From Pseudomonas putida NBRC 14164 (GTDB lineage Bacteria; Pseudomonadota; Gammaproteobacteria; Pseudomonadales; Pseudomonadaceae): a stretch of DNA of 64,000 nt. Below the pieces are notes generated by a model that made no database searches, was not told where the DNA came from, and saw only the letters and a list, made by a program, of their open reading frames with translations. Shown in pieces: positions 19,634-28,734 of the stretch (within the stretch, counting starts at the first letter, position 1; each line of letters starts with the position of its first letter). The position numbers were made by a program, and so were the translations under genes. The stretch lies in the NCBI RefSeq assembly GCF_000412675.1, contig NC_021505.1, positions 62,001 through 126,000 of the forward strand, read 5' to 3'.

Positions 19634-20530
19634 GATTTTGGGGCCGCTTTGCGGCCCATCGCCGGCAAGCCAGCTCCCACAGGTACTGCACGGGGCCAGG
19701 CATCGGCGCAGCCTTTGAGATGTTGGGGCCGCTTTGCGGCCCATCGCCGGCAAGCCAGCTCCCACAGGTACTGCACAGGGCCAGGCATCGGCGCAGCCTT
19801 TGAGATGTTGGGGCCGCTCTGCGGCCCATCGCCGGCAAGCCAGCTCCCACAGGTACTGCACAGGGCCAGGCATCGGCGCAGCCTTTGAGATTTTGGGGCC
19901 GCTCTGCGGCCCATCGCCGGCAAGCCAGCTCCCATAGGTACTGCACGGGGCCAGGCATCGGCGCAGCCTTTGAGATGTTGGGGCCGCTCTGCGGCCCATC
20001 GCCGGCAAGCCAGCTCCCACAGGTACTGCACAGGGCCAGGCATCCGCGCAGCCTTTGAGATTTTGGGGCTGCGGCCCATCGCCGGCAAGCCAGCTCCCAT
20101 AGGTGCTGCACGGGGCCAGGCATCGGCGCAGCCTTTGAGATGTTGGGGCGGCGGCCCATCGCCGGCAAGCCAGCTCCCACAGGTACTGCACGGGGCCAGG
20201 CATGGCGCAGCCTTTGAGATGTTGGGGCCTGCGGCCCATCGCCGGCAAGCCAGCTCCCACAAGTACTGCACAGGCCAGGCATCGGCGCAGCCTTTGAGAT
20301 GTTGGGGCCTGCGGCCCATCGCCGGCAAGCCAGCTCCCACAGGTACTGCACAGGGCCAGGCATCGGCGCAGCCTTTGAGATGTTGGGGCCGCGGCCCATC
20401 GCCGGCAAGCCAGCTCCCACAGGTACTGCACGGGGCCAGGCATGGGCGCAGCCTTTGAGATGTTGGGGCCGCTTTGCGGCCCATCGCCGGCAAGCCAGCT
20501 CCCACAGGTACCGCACAGGGCCCGGCATCG
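19621..20530. repeat. Eleven-copy tandem array of REP-containing units
   Basis: Eleven direct repeats of 79-85 bp start at 19621, 19706, 19791, 19876, 19961, 20046, 20126, 20205, 20285, 20366 and 20446. Each unit starts gcgcagcctttgagat, then carries a GC hairpin, the REP core gccggcaagccagctcccac, and an aggtactgcac...ccaggcatcg tail. Units 6-10 share a deletion of about 5 bp in the hairpin (gctttgcggccc shortened), while 1-5 and 11 are 85 bp. The first 13 nt of unit 1 are the end of the LysR gene including its TGA. No spacers, no gene. Confidence 0.97.
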
Positions 20531-20540
20531 GCGCGGTCGG

Positions 20541-20585
20541 AGTGGGAGCTGGCTTGCCGGCGATGGGCTGCACAGCAGCCCCGGC
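20541..20585. repeat. Inverted REP closing the tandem array
   Basis: A single REP in opposite orientation (gtgggagctggcttgccggc onward, then gggctgcacagcagcccc) ends the array and makes the array plus this copy a convergent REP arrangement like the simple pairs elsewhere in the window. Confidence 0.85.
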
Positions 20586-20588
20586 GAT

Positions 20589-21143
20589 CTAGACCACGAA
20601 GTTCAGATGCTCGCCCCGGTGCAGGTCCAGTTCCAGCATATCCGCCATCCCCGCCGCCACACGTGCCCACCCCTCATCGGGCAAAGCCTGCGGCGTATTG
20701 ATCAAGGTCCAGTGCAAAGCACTGCGCTGCAACCCATCAACCACATGGTCCACACATTCCCGCTCCACCTCGCTGTACTTGGCCGGCTCATCCAGCACAG
20801 CGAAATCGCCCACCAGCAACAGCCGGCGTATAGTCGTACGCTCAAGCCCCGCCACCAGCGCCTCGCTCAGCCGTGCTTGCCCCGGCAAGTCACCTGGCGC
20901 CAGCGCCGACAACAGGGCGATTACCGCCGAGCCGCCTGCCGCGCCCTGCTCTGCCTGGTCGGCATCGTCCAGCCCGCCTATCTTGAAGTGCAGGCCCGGG
21001 CGGGCGGTGTGGCGGTTCAGGTCATCGACCACGGCGGTGACTTCGTGCTGGCGCGACAGCAGCTCGGCCATCAGGGCATTGCCCAGGCTGCTTTCAGGCC
21101 CGAACAAGACCAGTTTGAACACTGGAGTTTCGGCGTTTTTCAC
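20589..21143 (-). CDS. NAD(P)-binding epimerase/reductase-like protein
   Basis: A 184-residue protein with a Rossmann-like start (FKLVLFGPESSLGNALMAEL) and an overall plan resembling the short NAD(P)H-binding NmrA/SDR-like family (DLNRHTARPGLHFKIGGLDD, then LLLVGDFAVLDEPAKY). The usual GxxGxxG glycine motif is altered (GPESSLG), so cofactor binding is uncertain. The GTG start at 21143 follows GGGAG by 7 nt; longer open reading without a site was ignored. It is divergent from the DOPA-dioxygenase-like gene, 52 bp apart. Physiological role unknown. Confidence 0.7.
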   Translation of the reverse strand: MKNAETPVFKLVLFGPESSLGNALMAELLSRQHEVTAVVDDLNRHTARPGLHFKIGGLDDADQAEQGAAGGSAVIALLSALAPGDLPGQARLSEALVAGLERTTIRRLLLVGDFAVLDEPAKYSEVERECVDHVVDGLQRSALHWTLINTPQALPDEGWARVAAGMADMLELDLHRGEHLNFVV

Positions 21144-21195
21144 TGCATCACTCCCTTTGCAGGTGGTGATGGTTGGACCGCAATCAGGAGTTATC

Positions 21196-21528
21196 GTGCA
21201 GAGGATCAAGGGTTACCACGCCCACGTTTATTACGACGCAGCGACCATGGAGCAGGCCCGTGAACTGTGCGAGGAGGCGGCGCGGCTGTTTCCCGTGACG
21301 ATGGGGCGCATGCATCAGAAGCCGGTTGGGCCACACCCGGACTGGAGTTGCCAGCTGGCGTTCGGGCCTGAAGTGGTAGGGGTGGTTTTGCCTTGGTTGG
21401 CGCTGTACCGCAAGGGCCTGGTGGTATTCATGCACCCGGAAACCGGGGATGAACTGGCGGACCACCGGGATCATGCGATCTGGATGGGGGCCGTGCGGCC
21501 ATTGAAACTGTCGATTTTTGGTGGGTAA
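21196..21528 (+). CDS. DOPA 4,5-dioxygenase-family protein
   Basis: A 110-residue protein matching the small DOPA 4,5-dioxygenase family (vicinal-oxygen-chelate-like, iron-binding). The N-terminal GYHAHVYYD supplies paired histidines, and HPDWSCQLAF plus VVFMHPETGDELADHRDHAI give further His and Glu residues expected at the metal site. GTG start with CAGGAG 5 nt upstream. In fungi and plants members cleave L-DOPA for betalain-type pigments; the bacterial substrate is unknown. Stands alone, with a REP pair after it. Confidence 0.82.
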   Translation: MQRIKGYHAHVYYDAATMEQARELCEEAARLFPVTMGRMHQKPVGPHPDWSCQLAFGPEVVGVVLPWLALYRKGLVVFMHPETGDELADHRDHAIWMGAVRPLKLSIFGG

Positions 21529-21550
21529 TTCTATTGCCTGTGATGGCCTC

Positions 21551-21632
21551 TTCGCGGGCTTGCCCGCTCCCACAGGTTCTCCACAGTTTTCAGCATCTGT
21601 GTAATCCCTGTGGGAGCGGGCAAGCCCGCGAA
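21551..21632. repeat. REP inverted pair
   Basis: Converging arms ttcgcgggcttgcccgctcc and its complement at 21612-21632, spaced by about 38 bp, between the convergent DOPA-dioxygenase-like gene and trpA. Confidence 0.87.
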
Positions 21633-21646
21633 GCAGGCGACGCGGT

Positions 21647-22456
21647 TTAGCGGCGGGCGCCGCGCACGCCTTCAGCCAGTGCCGAGCACAGGCTCAATAC
21701 ATCACTCACCGCCTGGTCGGCACTTTTAGCCTGGGCGATCTTGTCGACCAGCGCCGAGCCCACCACCACACCATCCGCCAGGCGGGCAATGTTCGCAGCC
21801 TGCTCCGGGGTACGAATGCCAAAACCGACGCTGATAGGCAGGTCGGTATGCCGGCGCAGGCGGGCAATGGCTTCGGTCACGTGCTCGGTGGTCGCCGAGC
21901 CGGCACCGGTCACACCGGCCACCGACACGTAGTACACAAACCCGGAGCTGCGCTCCAGCACGCGCGGCAGGCGCGCATCGTCGGTGGTCGGGGTGGTCAG
22001 GCGGATGAAGTCGATGCCTGCAGCCTGCGCCGGGCTGGCCAGTTCGGCGTCATGCTCTGGCGGCAGGTCGACGATGATCAGGCCATCGACACCTGCTTCC
22101 TTGGCTTCAGCCACGAACGCGTCCACGCCAAAGCGGTGGATCGGGTTGTAGTAGCCCATCAGCACGATTGGCGTAGTGTGGTTATCCACTCGGAATTCGC
22201 GAACCATCTGCAGGGTCCTGGCCAAGGTCTGGCCAGCTTCCAGGGCGCGCAGGGTGGCCAACTGAATGGCCACGCCATCGGCCATCGGGTCGGTGAACGG
22301 CATGCCCAGTTCGATCACGTCGGCACCGGCTGCCGGCAGCCCCTTGAGGATCTGCAGCGAGGCGTCGTAGCCCGGGTCGCCTGCGGTGACGAAGGTGACC
22401 AGTGCCGAACGGCCTTCGGCCTTCAGTTCGGCGAAGCGTTGTTCAAGACGGCTCAT
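21647..22456 (-). CDS. trpA: Tryptophan synthase alpha chain
   Basis: Cleaves indole-3-glycerol phosphate to indole and glyceraldehyde-3-phosphate, passing indole through a tunnel to TrpB. The 269-residue TIM barrel has [13 protein letters not shown] with the catalytic pair Glu49 and Asp60 at exactly the classic positions. ATG overlaps the trpB stop in ATGA. trpBA forms a two-gene operon; the other trp genes are unlinked in Pseudomonas, so this pair is controlled separately by TrpI. Confidence 0.97.
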   Translation of the reverse strand: MSRLEQRFAELKAEGRSALVTFVTAGDPGYDASLQILKGLPAAGADVIELGMPFTDPMADGVAIQLATLRALEAGQTLARTLQMVREFRVDNHTTPIVLMGYYNPIHRFGVDAFVAEAKEAGVDGLIIVDLPPEHDAELASPAQAAGIDFIRLTTPTTDDARLPRVLERSSGFVYYVSVAGVTGAGSATTEHVTEAIARLRRHTDLPISVGFGIRTPEQAANIARLADGVVVGSALVDKIAQAKSADQAVSDVLSLCSALAEGVRGARR

Positions 22457-23670
22457 GCCTGTTTCTCCTGGGCGGCCATGTGGTTCATGACGGTTTGCAT
22501 GTCTTTGTCGCCGCGGCCCGACAGGCACACGACCATCAGGTGGTCCTTGGGCAGCTTCGGTGCGCGCTTGATCGCTTCGGCCAGGGCGTGGGAGCTTTCC
22601 AGCGCCGGGATGATGCCTTCCAGACGGCAGCTGGCGTGGAACGCATCCAGCGCTTCGTCATCGGTAATGCTGACGTACTCGACGCGCTTCACTTCGTGCA
22701 GGTAGGCGTGCTCCGGGCCGATGCCCGGGTAGTCAAGGCCTGCGGAAATCGAGTGGGCGTCGGTGATCTGGCCGTCTGCATCTTGCAGCAGGTAGGTGCG
22801 GTTGCCGTGCAGTACGCCCGGTACCCCGCCGTTCAGGCTGGCAGCGTGCTTGTCGGTGTGCACGCCGTGGCCACCGGCTTCGACGCCGATGATCTGTACG
22901 CTTGGCTCTTCGAGAAACTCATGGAACAGGCCCATGGCGTTGGAACCACCACCGACGCAGGCAACCAGGCTGTCTGGCAGGCGGCCTTCCTTCTCTTGCA
23001 GCTGAGCGCGGGTTTCCTTGCCGATGATCGACTGGAAGTCGCGGACCATGGCCGGGTACGGGTGTGGGCCAGCGACAGTGCCGATCAGGTAGAAGGTGTC
23101 TTCGACGTTGGTGACCCAGTCGCGCAGGGCTTCGTTCATGGCGTCTTTCAGGGTGCCGGTACCGGCGGTAACCGGGACGATTTCGGCGCCCAGCAGCTTC
23201 ATGCGGAACACGTTCGCCTGCTGGCGCTCGATGTCGGTGGCGCCCATGTAGATCACGCACGGCAGGCCGAAGCGGGCAGCGACGGTGGCGGTGGCCACGC
23301 CGTGCATGCCGGCGCCGGTTTCGGCGATCAGGCGCTTTTTGCCCATGCGCTTGGCCAGCAGCACCTGGCCGATGCAGTTGTTCACCTTGTGCGCGCCGGT
23401 GTGGTTGAGCTCTTCACGCTTGAAGAAGATCTTCGCACCGCCACAGTGCTCGGTCAGGCGCTCGGCGAAGTACAGCGGGTTGGGGCGGCCGATGTAGTCG
23501 CGCTGGAAGTAGGCCAGCTCTTCGAGGAACTTGGGGTCTGCCTTGGCCGCTTCGTATTCGCGGGCCAGGTCCAGCACCAGTGGCATGAGGGTTTCGGCCA
23601 CGTAGCGGCCGCCGAACGAGCCGAACAGGCCATTGGCGTCGGGGCCGGGGCGGTATTGGGACTGGGTCAT
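22453..23670 (-). CDS. trpB: Tryptophan synthase beta chain
   Basis: PLP enzyme that condenses indole with serine to tryptophan. In the 405-residue protein Lys95 in [11 protein letters not shown] is the Schiff-base lysine, and GGGSNAMG is the phosphate-binding loop. This is TrpB1-type, co-encoded with trpA by a 4-nt overlap. It is divergent from trpI; expression in Pseudomonas is known to be activated by TrpI with indole-3-glycerol phosphate, and the 110-bp intergenic region fits that. Confidence 0.97.
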   Translation of the reverse strand: MTQSQYRPGPDANGLFGSFGGRYVAETLMPLVLDLAREYEAAKADPKFLEELAYFQRDYIGRPNPLYFAERLTEHCGGAKIFFKREELNHTGAHKVNNCIGQVLLAKRMGKKRLIAETGAGMHGVATATVAARFGLPCVIYMGATDIERQQANVFRMKLLGAEIVPVTAGTGTLKDAMNEALRDWVTNVEDTFYLIGTVAGPHPYPAMVRDFQSIIGKETRAQLQEKEGRLPDSLVACVGGGSNAMGLFHEFLEEPSVQIIGVEAGGHGVHTDKHAASLNGGVPGVLHGNRTYLLQDADGQITDAHSISAGLDYPGIGPEHAYLHEVKRVEYVSITDDEALDAFHASCRLEGIIPALESSHALAEAIKRAPKLPKDHLMVVCLSGRGDKDMQTVMNHMAAQEKQA

Positions 23671-23758
23671 GGGGCGCTCCAGGGCGTAATGAATGAGTGA
23701 TGGGCTTTACTCTAACCACGGCAAGCCCGGCTGAAAACCGATAAGATTGCGCAAACTT

Positions 23759-23773
23759 GTCAGAAAAACTCAC
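23759..23773. promoter_or_regulatory. Candidate TrpI operator dyad between trpB and trpI
   Basis: An imperfect dyad GTCAG-N5-CTCAC lies 89-103 bp before the trpB start and directly upstream of the trpI ribosome-binding site, a position suited to a LysR protein that represses itself and activates the divergent trpBA. Assignment rests on position and symmetry only. Confidence 0.45.
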
Positions 23774-23780
23774 AGGTAAA

Positions 23781-24677
23781 ATGGCCCACGATCTCCCTCC
23801 CCTGAATGCCCTGCGCGCCTTCGAGGCTACCGCCAGGCTCAACAGCGTTAGCCAGGCGGCTGAAGCGCTGCATGTTACCCATGGCGCTGTCAGCCGGCAG
23901 ATCAAGGTGCTTGAGGAGCACCTGGGGGTGGCGCTTTTCGTCAAGGACGGGCGTGGCATCAAACTCACAGATGCCGGTGTGCGTCTGCGCGATGCCAGCG
24001 GTGAGGCCTTCGACCGGTTGCGCAGCGTGTGTACAGAACTCAGCCGCGATGTCAGCGAGGCGCCGTTTGTGCTGGGCTGCTCGGGGAGCCTGCTAGCGCG
24101 TTGGTTTATCCCCAGGCTTGGTCGCCTGAAGGCGGATTTGCCTGAGTTGCGCCTGCACTTGTCCGCAGGTGAAGGTGACCTCGACCCCCGTCGTCCAGGG
24201 CTCGATGCATTGCTGGTATACGCTGAACCCCCATGGCCGGCGGACATGCAGGTGCATGTGCTGGCTGAGGAGCGTATCGGGCCGGTGCTTAGCCCGCATT
24301 TTGCCGGCTTCGATCGCTTGCGAGATGCGCCCGCCAAAGCCCTGCTGGAGGAGGCCCTGTTGCATACCACCTCGCGGCCACAAGCATGGCCGACATGGGC
24401 TGGGCAACAGGGATTGGACCCGGCCGGGTTGCAGTACGGCCAGGCGTTCGAGCATTTGTACTATTTGCTGGAGGCTGCGGTTGCAGGCCTTGGGGTGGCC
24501 ATCGCGCCACAGCCGCTGGTGGCAGATGACTTGAGGGCCGGGCGCCTCAGCGCGCCGTGGGGCTTTTCCCCTACCCGGGCAGCGCTGGCCTTGTGGGTGC
24601 CGCGGCGCGCCGCAGATGGGCGCGCCGAGCAGTTGGCGCAGTGGCTGCGCCGCGAATTGGAACGCCAGGCGGGTTAG
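23781..24677 (+). CDS. trpI: LysR-type activator of trpBA
   Basis: A 298-residue LysR regulator with N-terminal helix-turn-helix (about 10-65, [20 protein letters not shown]) and an effector-binding domain. Position, divergent from trpBA, and length identify TrpI, which in P. putida and P. aeruginosa activates trpBA when indole-3-glycerol phosphate accumulates. The ATG at 23781 follows ACAGGT; the open frame extends eight codons upstream but across the operator. Its stop overlaps the end of the convergent DUF883 gene by 3 nt. Confidence 0.93.
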   Translation: MAHDLPPLNALRAFEATARLNSVSQAAEALHVTHGAVSRQIKVLEEHLGVALFVKDGRGIKLTDAGVRLRDASGEAFDRLRSVCTELSRDVSEAPFVLGCSGSLLARWFIPRLGRLKADLPELRLHLSAGEGDLDPRRPGLDALLVYAEPPWPADMQVHVLAEERIGPVLSPHFAGFDRLRDAPAKALLEEALLHTTSRPQAWPTWAGQQGLDPAGLQYGQAFEHLYYLLEAAVAGLGVAIAPQPLVADDLRAGRLSAPWGFSPTRAALALWVPRRAADGRAEQLAQWLRRELERQAG

Positions 24678-24997
24678 TTGCGACGGGTCAGCAGATAGGC
24701 CGCCAGCAGGCCGAGGGCGCCAAGCGCCACGCCCGCTGTCGTAACCGGGTGCTCCTGTGCGTAATCACGGGTAGCAATACCGGTCTGGCGGGTGCGGGTC
24801 TTCACTTCCTCATAAGCATCGCTGAGCAGGCTGCGCGAGTGTTTCAGCGCGCTTTCGGCGTTGCTGCGGATTGCCTTCACCGACTTCTGGGACTCTTCCG
24901 AGGCGTCATGCTTGAGGTTTTCCAGGCTTTTCAGAAGGCTTTCGATCTCCGCTTCCATGCTCTCCAGGGATGTTTTACGCAGCGAGTTGCGGTGCAT
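24674..24997 (-). CDS. DUF883 (ElaB/YqjD-type) ribosome/inner-membrane anchor protein
   Basis: A 107-residue protein with a long charged amphipathic helix (about 10-75) and a single C-terminal membrane helix ([19 protein letters not shown]) ending in basic residues. This is the plan of the ElaB/YqjD/DUF883 family, C-tail-anchored proteins that in E. coli bind ribosomes in stationary phase under RpoS control. The ATG has a strong AAAGGAGAG site. It is convergent with trpI and divergent from the dodecin gene. Regulation in this organism not shown. Confidence 0.85.
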   Translation of the reverse strand: MHRNSLRKTSLESMEAEIESLLKSLENLKHDASEESQKSVKAIRSNAESALKHSRSLLSDAYEEVKTRTRQTGIATRDYAQEHPVTTAGVALGALGLLAAYLLTRRN

Positions 24998-25146
24998 GTT
25001 GACTCTCCTTTGCAGTATGGGCTGTAAGGTTGCGACCCTTGGCCCGCGCGAAAGTGCGATCGAACTTTCACCTTGGCGGACGGCTCGCAGGTAAACCAGG
25101 CCTACCCTGCTAGGCTGAATTTCACCGTTATCCAAGGAGCGTGAAC

Positions 25147-25362
25147 ATGACTGACCATCACACGTACAAGAAGATCGAACTGGTGGGATCCTCGCCAACC
25201 AGCATCGAAGACGCGATCAACAATGCCCTGGCAGAAGCCGGCAAGAGCATCAAGCACCTGGAATGGTTTGAAGTGGTCGATACCCGTGGGCATATTGAAG
25301 GCAACAAGGCCGCGCATTTTCAGGTCACGCTGAAGGTGGGCTTTCGTATCGCCAATAGCTGA
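25147..25362 (+). CDS. Dodecin flavin-binding protein
   Basis: A 71-residue beta-alpha-beta-beta protein of the dodecin family, which forms hollow dodecamers storing or buffering flavins (riboflavin, FMN) in the cytoplasm. Diagnostic features are [16 protein letters not shown], then [14 protein letters not shown] containing the flavin-stacking tryptophan, and a VTLKVGFRI last strand. AAGGAG lies 8 nt before the ATG. Followed by a weak terminator-like hairpin. Confidence 0.93.
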   Translation: MTDHHTYKKIELVGSSPTSIEDAINNALAEAGKSIKHLEWFEVVDTRGHIEGNKAAHFQVTLKVGFRIANS

Positions 25363-25410
25363 AACACTGCCGGGCTGGATGATCCCGGCCTAATGGGGTA
25401 TTCAGGAGAG

Positions 25411-25434
25411 GGGCGCATTGGCGGGCGCCCTTTC
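25411..25434 (+). terminator. Probable weak intrinsic terminator after dodecin
   Basis: Stem GGGCGC/GCGCCC (25411-25416 with 25425-25430) followed by TTTCTGATTT. The T-tract is interrupted, so efficiency is uncertain. Confidence 0.45.
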
Positions 25435-25463
25435 TGATTTCATCTGCACAAGGAAAGCGATCG

Positions 25464-25685
25464 ATGAAAAAACTGATTCTGGCGCTGGGCCTGATGACAC
25501 TGGCCGGTGGTGCGCTGGCGGCGGGCAAGCCGTGCGAAGAGCTGAAGGCAGAAATTGCCGCCAAGCTGGATGCCAAAGGGGTTACTGGCTACAAGCTGGA
25601 GGTCGTCAACAAGGGCGAGCCGGCCGGCAAGGTGATTGGTAGCTGCGAGGCGGGTACCAAAGAGATTGTGTACCGCCGCGGTTGA
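25464..25685 (+). CDS. DUF1161 small periplasmic protein (copy 1)
   Basis: A 73-residue exported protein: signal peptide (about 1-19, ending GALA), then a DUF1161 domain with KPCEELKAEIAAKLDAKGV, a second cysteine in IGSCEAGT, likely forming a disulfide, and a KEIVYRR end. Function of DUF1161 is unknown. A paralogue lies 1.8 kb downstream (27442-27675) with the same KPCEELKAEI core. Followed by a REP pair. Confidence 0.85.
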   Translation: MKKLILALGLMTLAGGALAAGKPCEELKAEIAAKLDAKGVTGYKLEVVNKGEPAGKVIGSCEAGTKEIVYRRG

Positions 25686-25694
25686 TGCGTTTGC

Positions 25695-25781
25695 TTTTTC
25701 GCGGGCTCGCCCGCTCCCACAGGTAACACACTGGGTCAGGCACCCGTGCAGTCCTGTGGGAGCGGGCGAGCCCGCGAAAAA
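25695..25781. repeat. REP inverted pair
   Basis: Arms tttttcgcgggctcgcccgc and complement ending gcgaaaaa, an 87-bp palindrome between convergent genes. On the minus strand the leading T-run makes it usable as a terminator in either direction. Confidence 0.87.
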
Positions 25782-25783
25782 GG

Positions 25784-26788
25784 TCAGGCGGTCTTGAGGG
25801 CCTGCGCCAACAGCTCATAGGACCGGATCCGGTCCGCATGCTCATACAGGTCACAGGTAAAGATCAGCTCGTCCGCCCCGGTCTGCTCCAGCAGCACCTC
25901 CACCTTGGCCTTTACCTTCTGCGGGCTGCCGATCATCGCCAGGCCGAGGAAACTGCCTACCGTATCCCGCTCATGGGGCAACCACAGCCCATCCATGCTT
26001 TCTACGGGCGGCCTCTGCATCAGGCTCTGGCCGCGAATCAGCGCCAGGATGCGCTGGTACACCGAGGTTGCCAGGTATTCGGCCTTTTCGTCGGTTTCTG
26101 CCACCACCATGGGGATGCCCAGCATCACATACGGCTTGTCCAGCGTGGTCGAGGGCTTGAAATGATTGCGGTAAACGCGGATTGCCTCGTGCATGAAGCG
26201 CGGCGCAAAGTGTGAGGCAAAGGCATAGGGCATGCCGCGCATGCCCGCCAGCTGGGCGCTGAACAGGCTGGAACCGAGCAGCCACATCGGCACGTCAGTG
26301 TCGTGCCCCGGCACGGCGATCACTTTTTGATCATCGGTACGCGGGCCGAGGTAGCGCGACAGTTCCTCGACATCGTCCGGGAAGTCGTCCGGGCCGCCGG
26401 CACGGTCACGGCGCAGGGCGTAGGCGGTCATCTGGTCCGAGCCCGGCGCACGGCCCAGGCCCAGGTCGATACGCCCCGGGTAGAGGCTGGCCAGGGTGCC
26501 GAACTGCTCGGCGATCACCAGCGGCGCGTGGTTGGGCAGCATCACCCCGCCAGAGCCTACGCGAATGGTCGAGGTGCCACCGGCCAGGTAGCCGATCAGC
26601 ACCGACGTCGCCGAACTGGCGATGCCGTCCATGTTGTGGTGCTCCGCCACCCAGAAGCGGTTGTAGCCAAAACGCTCGACGTGTTGCGCCAGGTCCAGCG
26701 AGTTGCGCAGCGATTGCGCCGGGCCTGCATCGGCGCGCACGGGCACCAGGTCGAGGGTGGATATTTTCAGATCACGCAGCTGCGTCAT
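25784..26788 (-). CDS. LLM-class flavin-dependent oxidoreductase (bacterial luciferase-like)
   Basis: A 334-residue TIM-barrel protein of the luciferase-like monooxygenase superfamily (single-subunit YhbW/LuxA-LuxB-like type), expected to use FMN or F420-type flavin. Family blocks: [16 protein letters not shown] at the start, [19 protein letters not shown], and [13 protein letters not shown]. Substrate cannot be inferred; relatives are often annotated only as alkanal monooxygenase-like. Divergent from osmC; no partner reductase nearby. Its stop adjoins the REP pair. Confidence 0.86.
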   Translation of the reverse strand: MTQLRDLKISTLDLVPVRADAGPAQSLRNSLDLAQHVERFGYNRFWVAEHHNMDGIASSATSVLIGYLAGGTSTIRVGSGGVMLPNHAPLVIAEQFGTLASLYPGRIDLGLGRAPGSDQMTAYALRRDRAGGPDDFPDDVEELSRYLGPRTDDQKVIAVPGHDTDVPMWLLGSSLFSAQLAGMRGMPYAFASHFAPRFMHEAIRVYRNHFKPSTTLDKPYVMLGIPMVVAETDEKAEYLATSVYQRILALIRGQSLMQRPPVESMDGLWLPHERDTVGSFLGLAMIGSPQKVKAKVEVLLEQTGADELIFTCDLYEHADRIRSYELLAQALKTA

Positions 26789-26942
26789 GGGAGCCTCCGC
26801 AAAGGTGGTTGGCCAGAGGCCTTTGTAACTCTGTATGGGCATATTCGGGGGATTCAATGTTTGCTGTGCGATTGGTCTGAACTTGCCGTAAGTGGCGGGC
26901 CTCTGAATCCATAACCACGTAACCGAATGACCAGGAGGCAGT

Positions 26943-27368
26943 ATGAAAAAGACAGCATCGGCGATCTGGCAAGGTGGCTTGAAGGATGGCAAGGGCCTGC
27001 TTTCTACCGAAAGCGGCGCGCTCAAGCAGAACCCGTATGGCTTCAACACCCGTTTTGAGGGCACGCCTGGAACCAACCCGGAGGAGCTGATTGGCGCCGC
27101 GCATGCCGGCTGTTTCTCGATGGCGTTGTCGATGATGCTCGGTGAAGCAGGGCTGACTGCGGACCGGATCGACACCGCTGCCGAGGTGACGCTCGACAAG
27201 CTGCCGGATGGTTTTGCCATTACGGCCGTGCATCTTGTGCTCCGGGCCAAGGTACCGGGCGCGAGAGAGGCGCAGTTCCTGGAGATTGCCAACAAGGCCA
27301 AGGAAGGGTGCCCGGTGTCCAAGGTGCTGAACGCAAAAATCAGCCTGGATGCAGCGCTGGTGGGCTGA
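26943..27368 (+). CDS. osmC: OsmC-family peroxiredoxin
   Basis: Thiol peroxidase for organic hydroperoxides. The 141-residue protein has both redox cysteines: Cys57 in [12 protein letters not shown] (peroxidatic) and Cys123 in EGCPVSK (resolving). [21 protein letters not shown] is typical of OsmC rather than Ohr. A GGAGGC site precedes the ATG. In other bacteria osmC is stress and stationary-phase induced; no specific operator was recognised here. Confidence 0.93.
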   Translation: MKKTASAIWQGGLKDGKGLLSTESGALKQNPYGFNTRFEGTPGTNPEELIGAAHAGCFSMALSMMLGEAGLTADRIDTAAEVTLDKLPDGFAITAVHLVLRAKVPGAREAQFLEIANKAKEGCPVSKVLNAKISLDAALVG

Positions 27369-27441
27369 AGCGGCGCAACGGAGGCGGTTTGCTGTAGTCT
27401 AAACAGCGTCGGCAGCACGCTGCCTTTTCAGGAGCCGTTCC

Positions 27442-27675
27442 ATGATTCGCGTAGCAATCGCCGTGTTGGCTTCCCTGGTCGCCACATCCACGTTGGCGGC
27501 GGTCAAGCCGTGCGAGGAACTGAAAGCCGAGATCGAGGCCAAGATCCAGGCTCAGGGTGTGCCGTCCTACACCCTGGAGATCGTGCCCAACAGTGAGGTC
27601 AAGGACCAGAACATGGTCGTCGGCACTTGCGATGGCGGGACGAAGAAGATCATTTACCAGAAGAATGATCGGTAG
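27442..27675 (+). CDS. DUF1161 small periplasmic protein (copy 2)
   Basis: A 77-residue paralogue of the gene at 25464: signal peptide (about 1-19, ending STLA), the shared KPCEELKAEIEAKIQAQGV, a second cysteine in VGTCDGGTKKIIYQ. A CAGGAG site precedes the ATG. Function unknown; both copies flank the LLM oxidoreductase and osmC, suggesting an old local duplication. Confidence 0.85.
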   Translation: MIRVAIAVLASLVATSTLAAVKPCEELKAEIEAKIQAQGVPSYTLEIVPNSEVKDQNMVVGTCDGGTKKIIYQKNDR

Positions 27676-27679
27676 ATTC

Positions 27680-27781
27680 GGGGCCGCTTTGCGGCCCATC
27701 GCAGCACTAGGCTGCTCCTGCAAACGTACGCGATCCCTGTAGGAGCAGCCTTGTGCTGCGAATGGGCTGCAAAGCAGCCCC
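27680..27781. repeat. REP inverted pair (gcagcactaggctgctcctg family)
   Basis: Convergent pair of the second REP family: gggccgctttgcggcccatc at the left, and taggagcagccttgtgctgc with gggctgcaaagcagcccc at the right, between convergent genes. Confidence 0.85.
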
Positions 27782-27784
27782 AGC

Positions 27785-28198
27785 TCACGGAATGCAGAAC
27801 ACGTTACTAGGCTCGTTCACCAGCACCTTGCGGCTGGCGTCGTACAGCAGCACCTGCGGCTCCATCACCGGCGCGCGCGCTTCCAGGCGATAACGCTCGC
27901 CGGCCTTGAAGTCGTCAAAGCGCACGGTCAGGTAGCAGGTTCGGTCCCTGGGTTCGGACATGATGCCGCCCGAGTAGATTTCATAATCGAAGCGCACCAC
28001 CAGTTCGTGCTTGCCGGGCGTTACCTGAAAGTAACGGCCGTCCTCCAGGCGCTTGCCATCGAGGCGGTCGGCCATGATCACGCGGCCGGGGGTCATGGTG
28101 TACAGATCAACCCAGGCCTGCTTGGGGTCGACGGGGGGCAAGGGGCTGGCGCAAGCCCCCAGTGCACTGAGGGCGATCAGCATCATGGGCTGGCGCAT
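27785..28198 (-). CDS. Small lipoprotein, paralogue A
   Basis: A 137-residue secreted protein with a lipoprotein-type signal (LIALSALGAC, lipid attachment at the Cys about residue 15). The mature part is predicted beta-rich with a motif shared with its neighbour: DPKQAWVDL..., then GRYFQVTPGKHELVVRF and a late FKAGERYRLEA. Two further cysteines (TCYLTV and VFCIP) may pair. Unknown function; 55 bp downstream of paralogue B on the same strand. Confidence 0.8.
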   Translation of the reverse strand: MRQPMMLIALSALGACASPLPPVDPKQAWVDLYTMTPGRVIMADRLDGKRLEDGRYFQVTPGKHELVVRFDYEIYSGGIMSEPRDRTCYLTVRFDDFKAGERYRLEARAPVMEPQVLLYDASRKVLVNEPSNVFCIP

Positions 28199-28253
28199 GG
28201 CAAAACTCCCACTTGCGATTTACAAGTAACAAGCATAGCGCCGTTTGTGCGGT

Positions 28254-28667
28254 TCAGGTGCGTTGGCAGCCTGCAGGCAAGCCTTGGCCGACCATTTTCT
28301 GCTGGTCGTCGTAGAGCTTGATCCAGGGGCGGAAGCCGATACTGCCAGCGTGCAGCTGATAGCGCTGCCCGGCGGCAAAGTCCTTGAAGCTCAGTTTGAC
28401 CTGGCAGTCGCGCCACAAGGGCTCGTCGACCGGGCCGATATTGCTGGGTGTGACCGGGAACTGGTAGCGCACGGTCAGCTCGTGGCTGCCGGGCTGTACT
28501 TCGAAATAGCGGCTGTCGGCCCAGTCACGTTCATCGACCTGCACGGCGTCCAGCGAGGTGTTGTCGTAGGGGGTAAGGTCGATCCAGGCCTGATTCGGGT
28601 CCGGGGCCGGCAACGTGGAACAGGCGGATATCAGCAACAGTGAACCGGCGACCAACAATGCACGCAT
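28254..28667 (-). CDS. Small lipoprotein, paralogue B
   Basis: A 137-residue lipoprotein (LLLISACSTLPAPDP, lipobox Cys near residue 16) clearly homologous to the next gene: DPNQAWIDLTPYDNTSLDAV, SRYFEVQPGSHELTVRY, a DCQVKLSF and FAAGQRYQLHA. The equal length and shared pattern show a tandem duplication. A GGGGGAG site precedes the ATG. No function is known to me; the cell envelope is the likely place of action. Confidence 0.8.
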   Translation of the reverse strand: MRALLVAGSLLLISACSTLPAPDPNQAWIDLTPYDNTSLDAVQVDERDWADSRYFEVQPGSHELTVRYQFPVTPSNIGPVDEPLWRDCQVKLSFKDFAAGQRYQLHAGSIGFRPWIKLYDDQQKMVGQGLPAGCQRT

Positions 28668-28734
28668 GGCGAAACTCCCCCTTGGCGAGATAGTCTTGGA
28701 GCGAATTTGGCCTTGAGCGAGTCATACAGCCCGG

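Noticed and set aside
19621-20530. CRISPR array
   Set aside because: Units are 79-85 bp and contiguous with no unique spacers; no cas genes are near.
18924-20670. Long minus-strand open frames through the tandem array, with repeated segments such as WELACRRWAA
   Set aside because: They are translations of the non-coding REP repeats (unit lengths not multiples of three cause frame changes), with no ribosome-binding site or family match.
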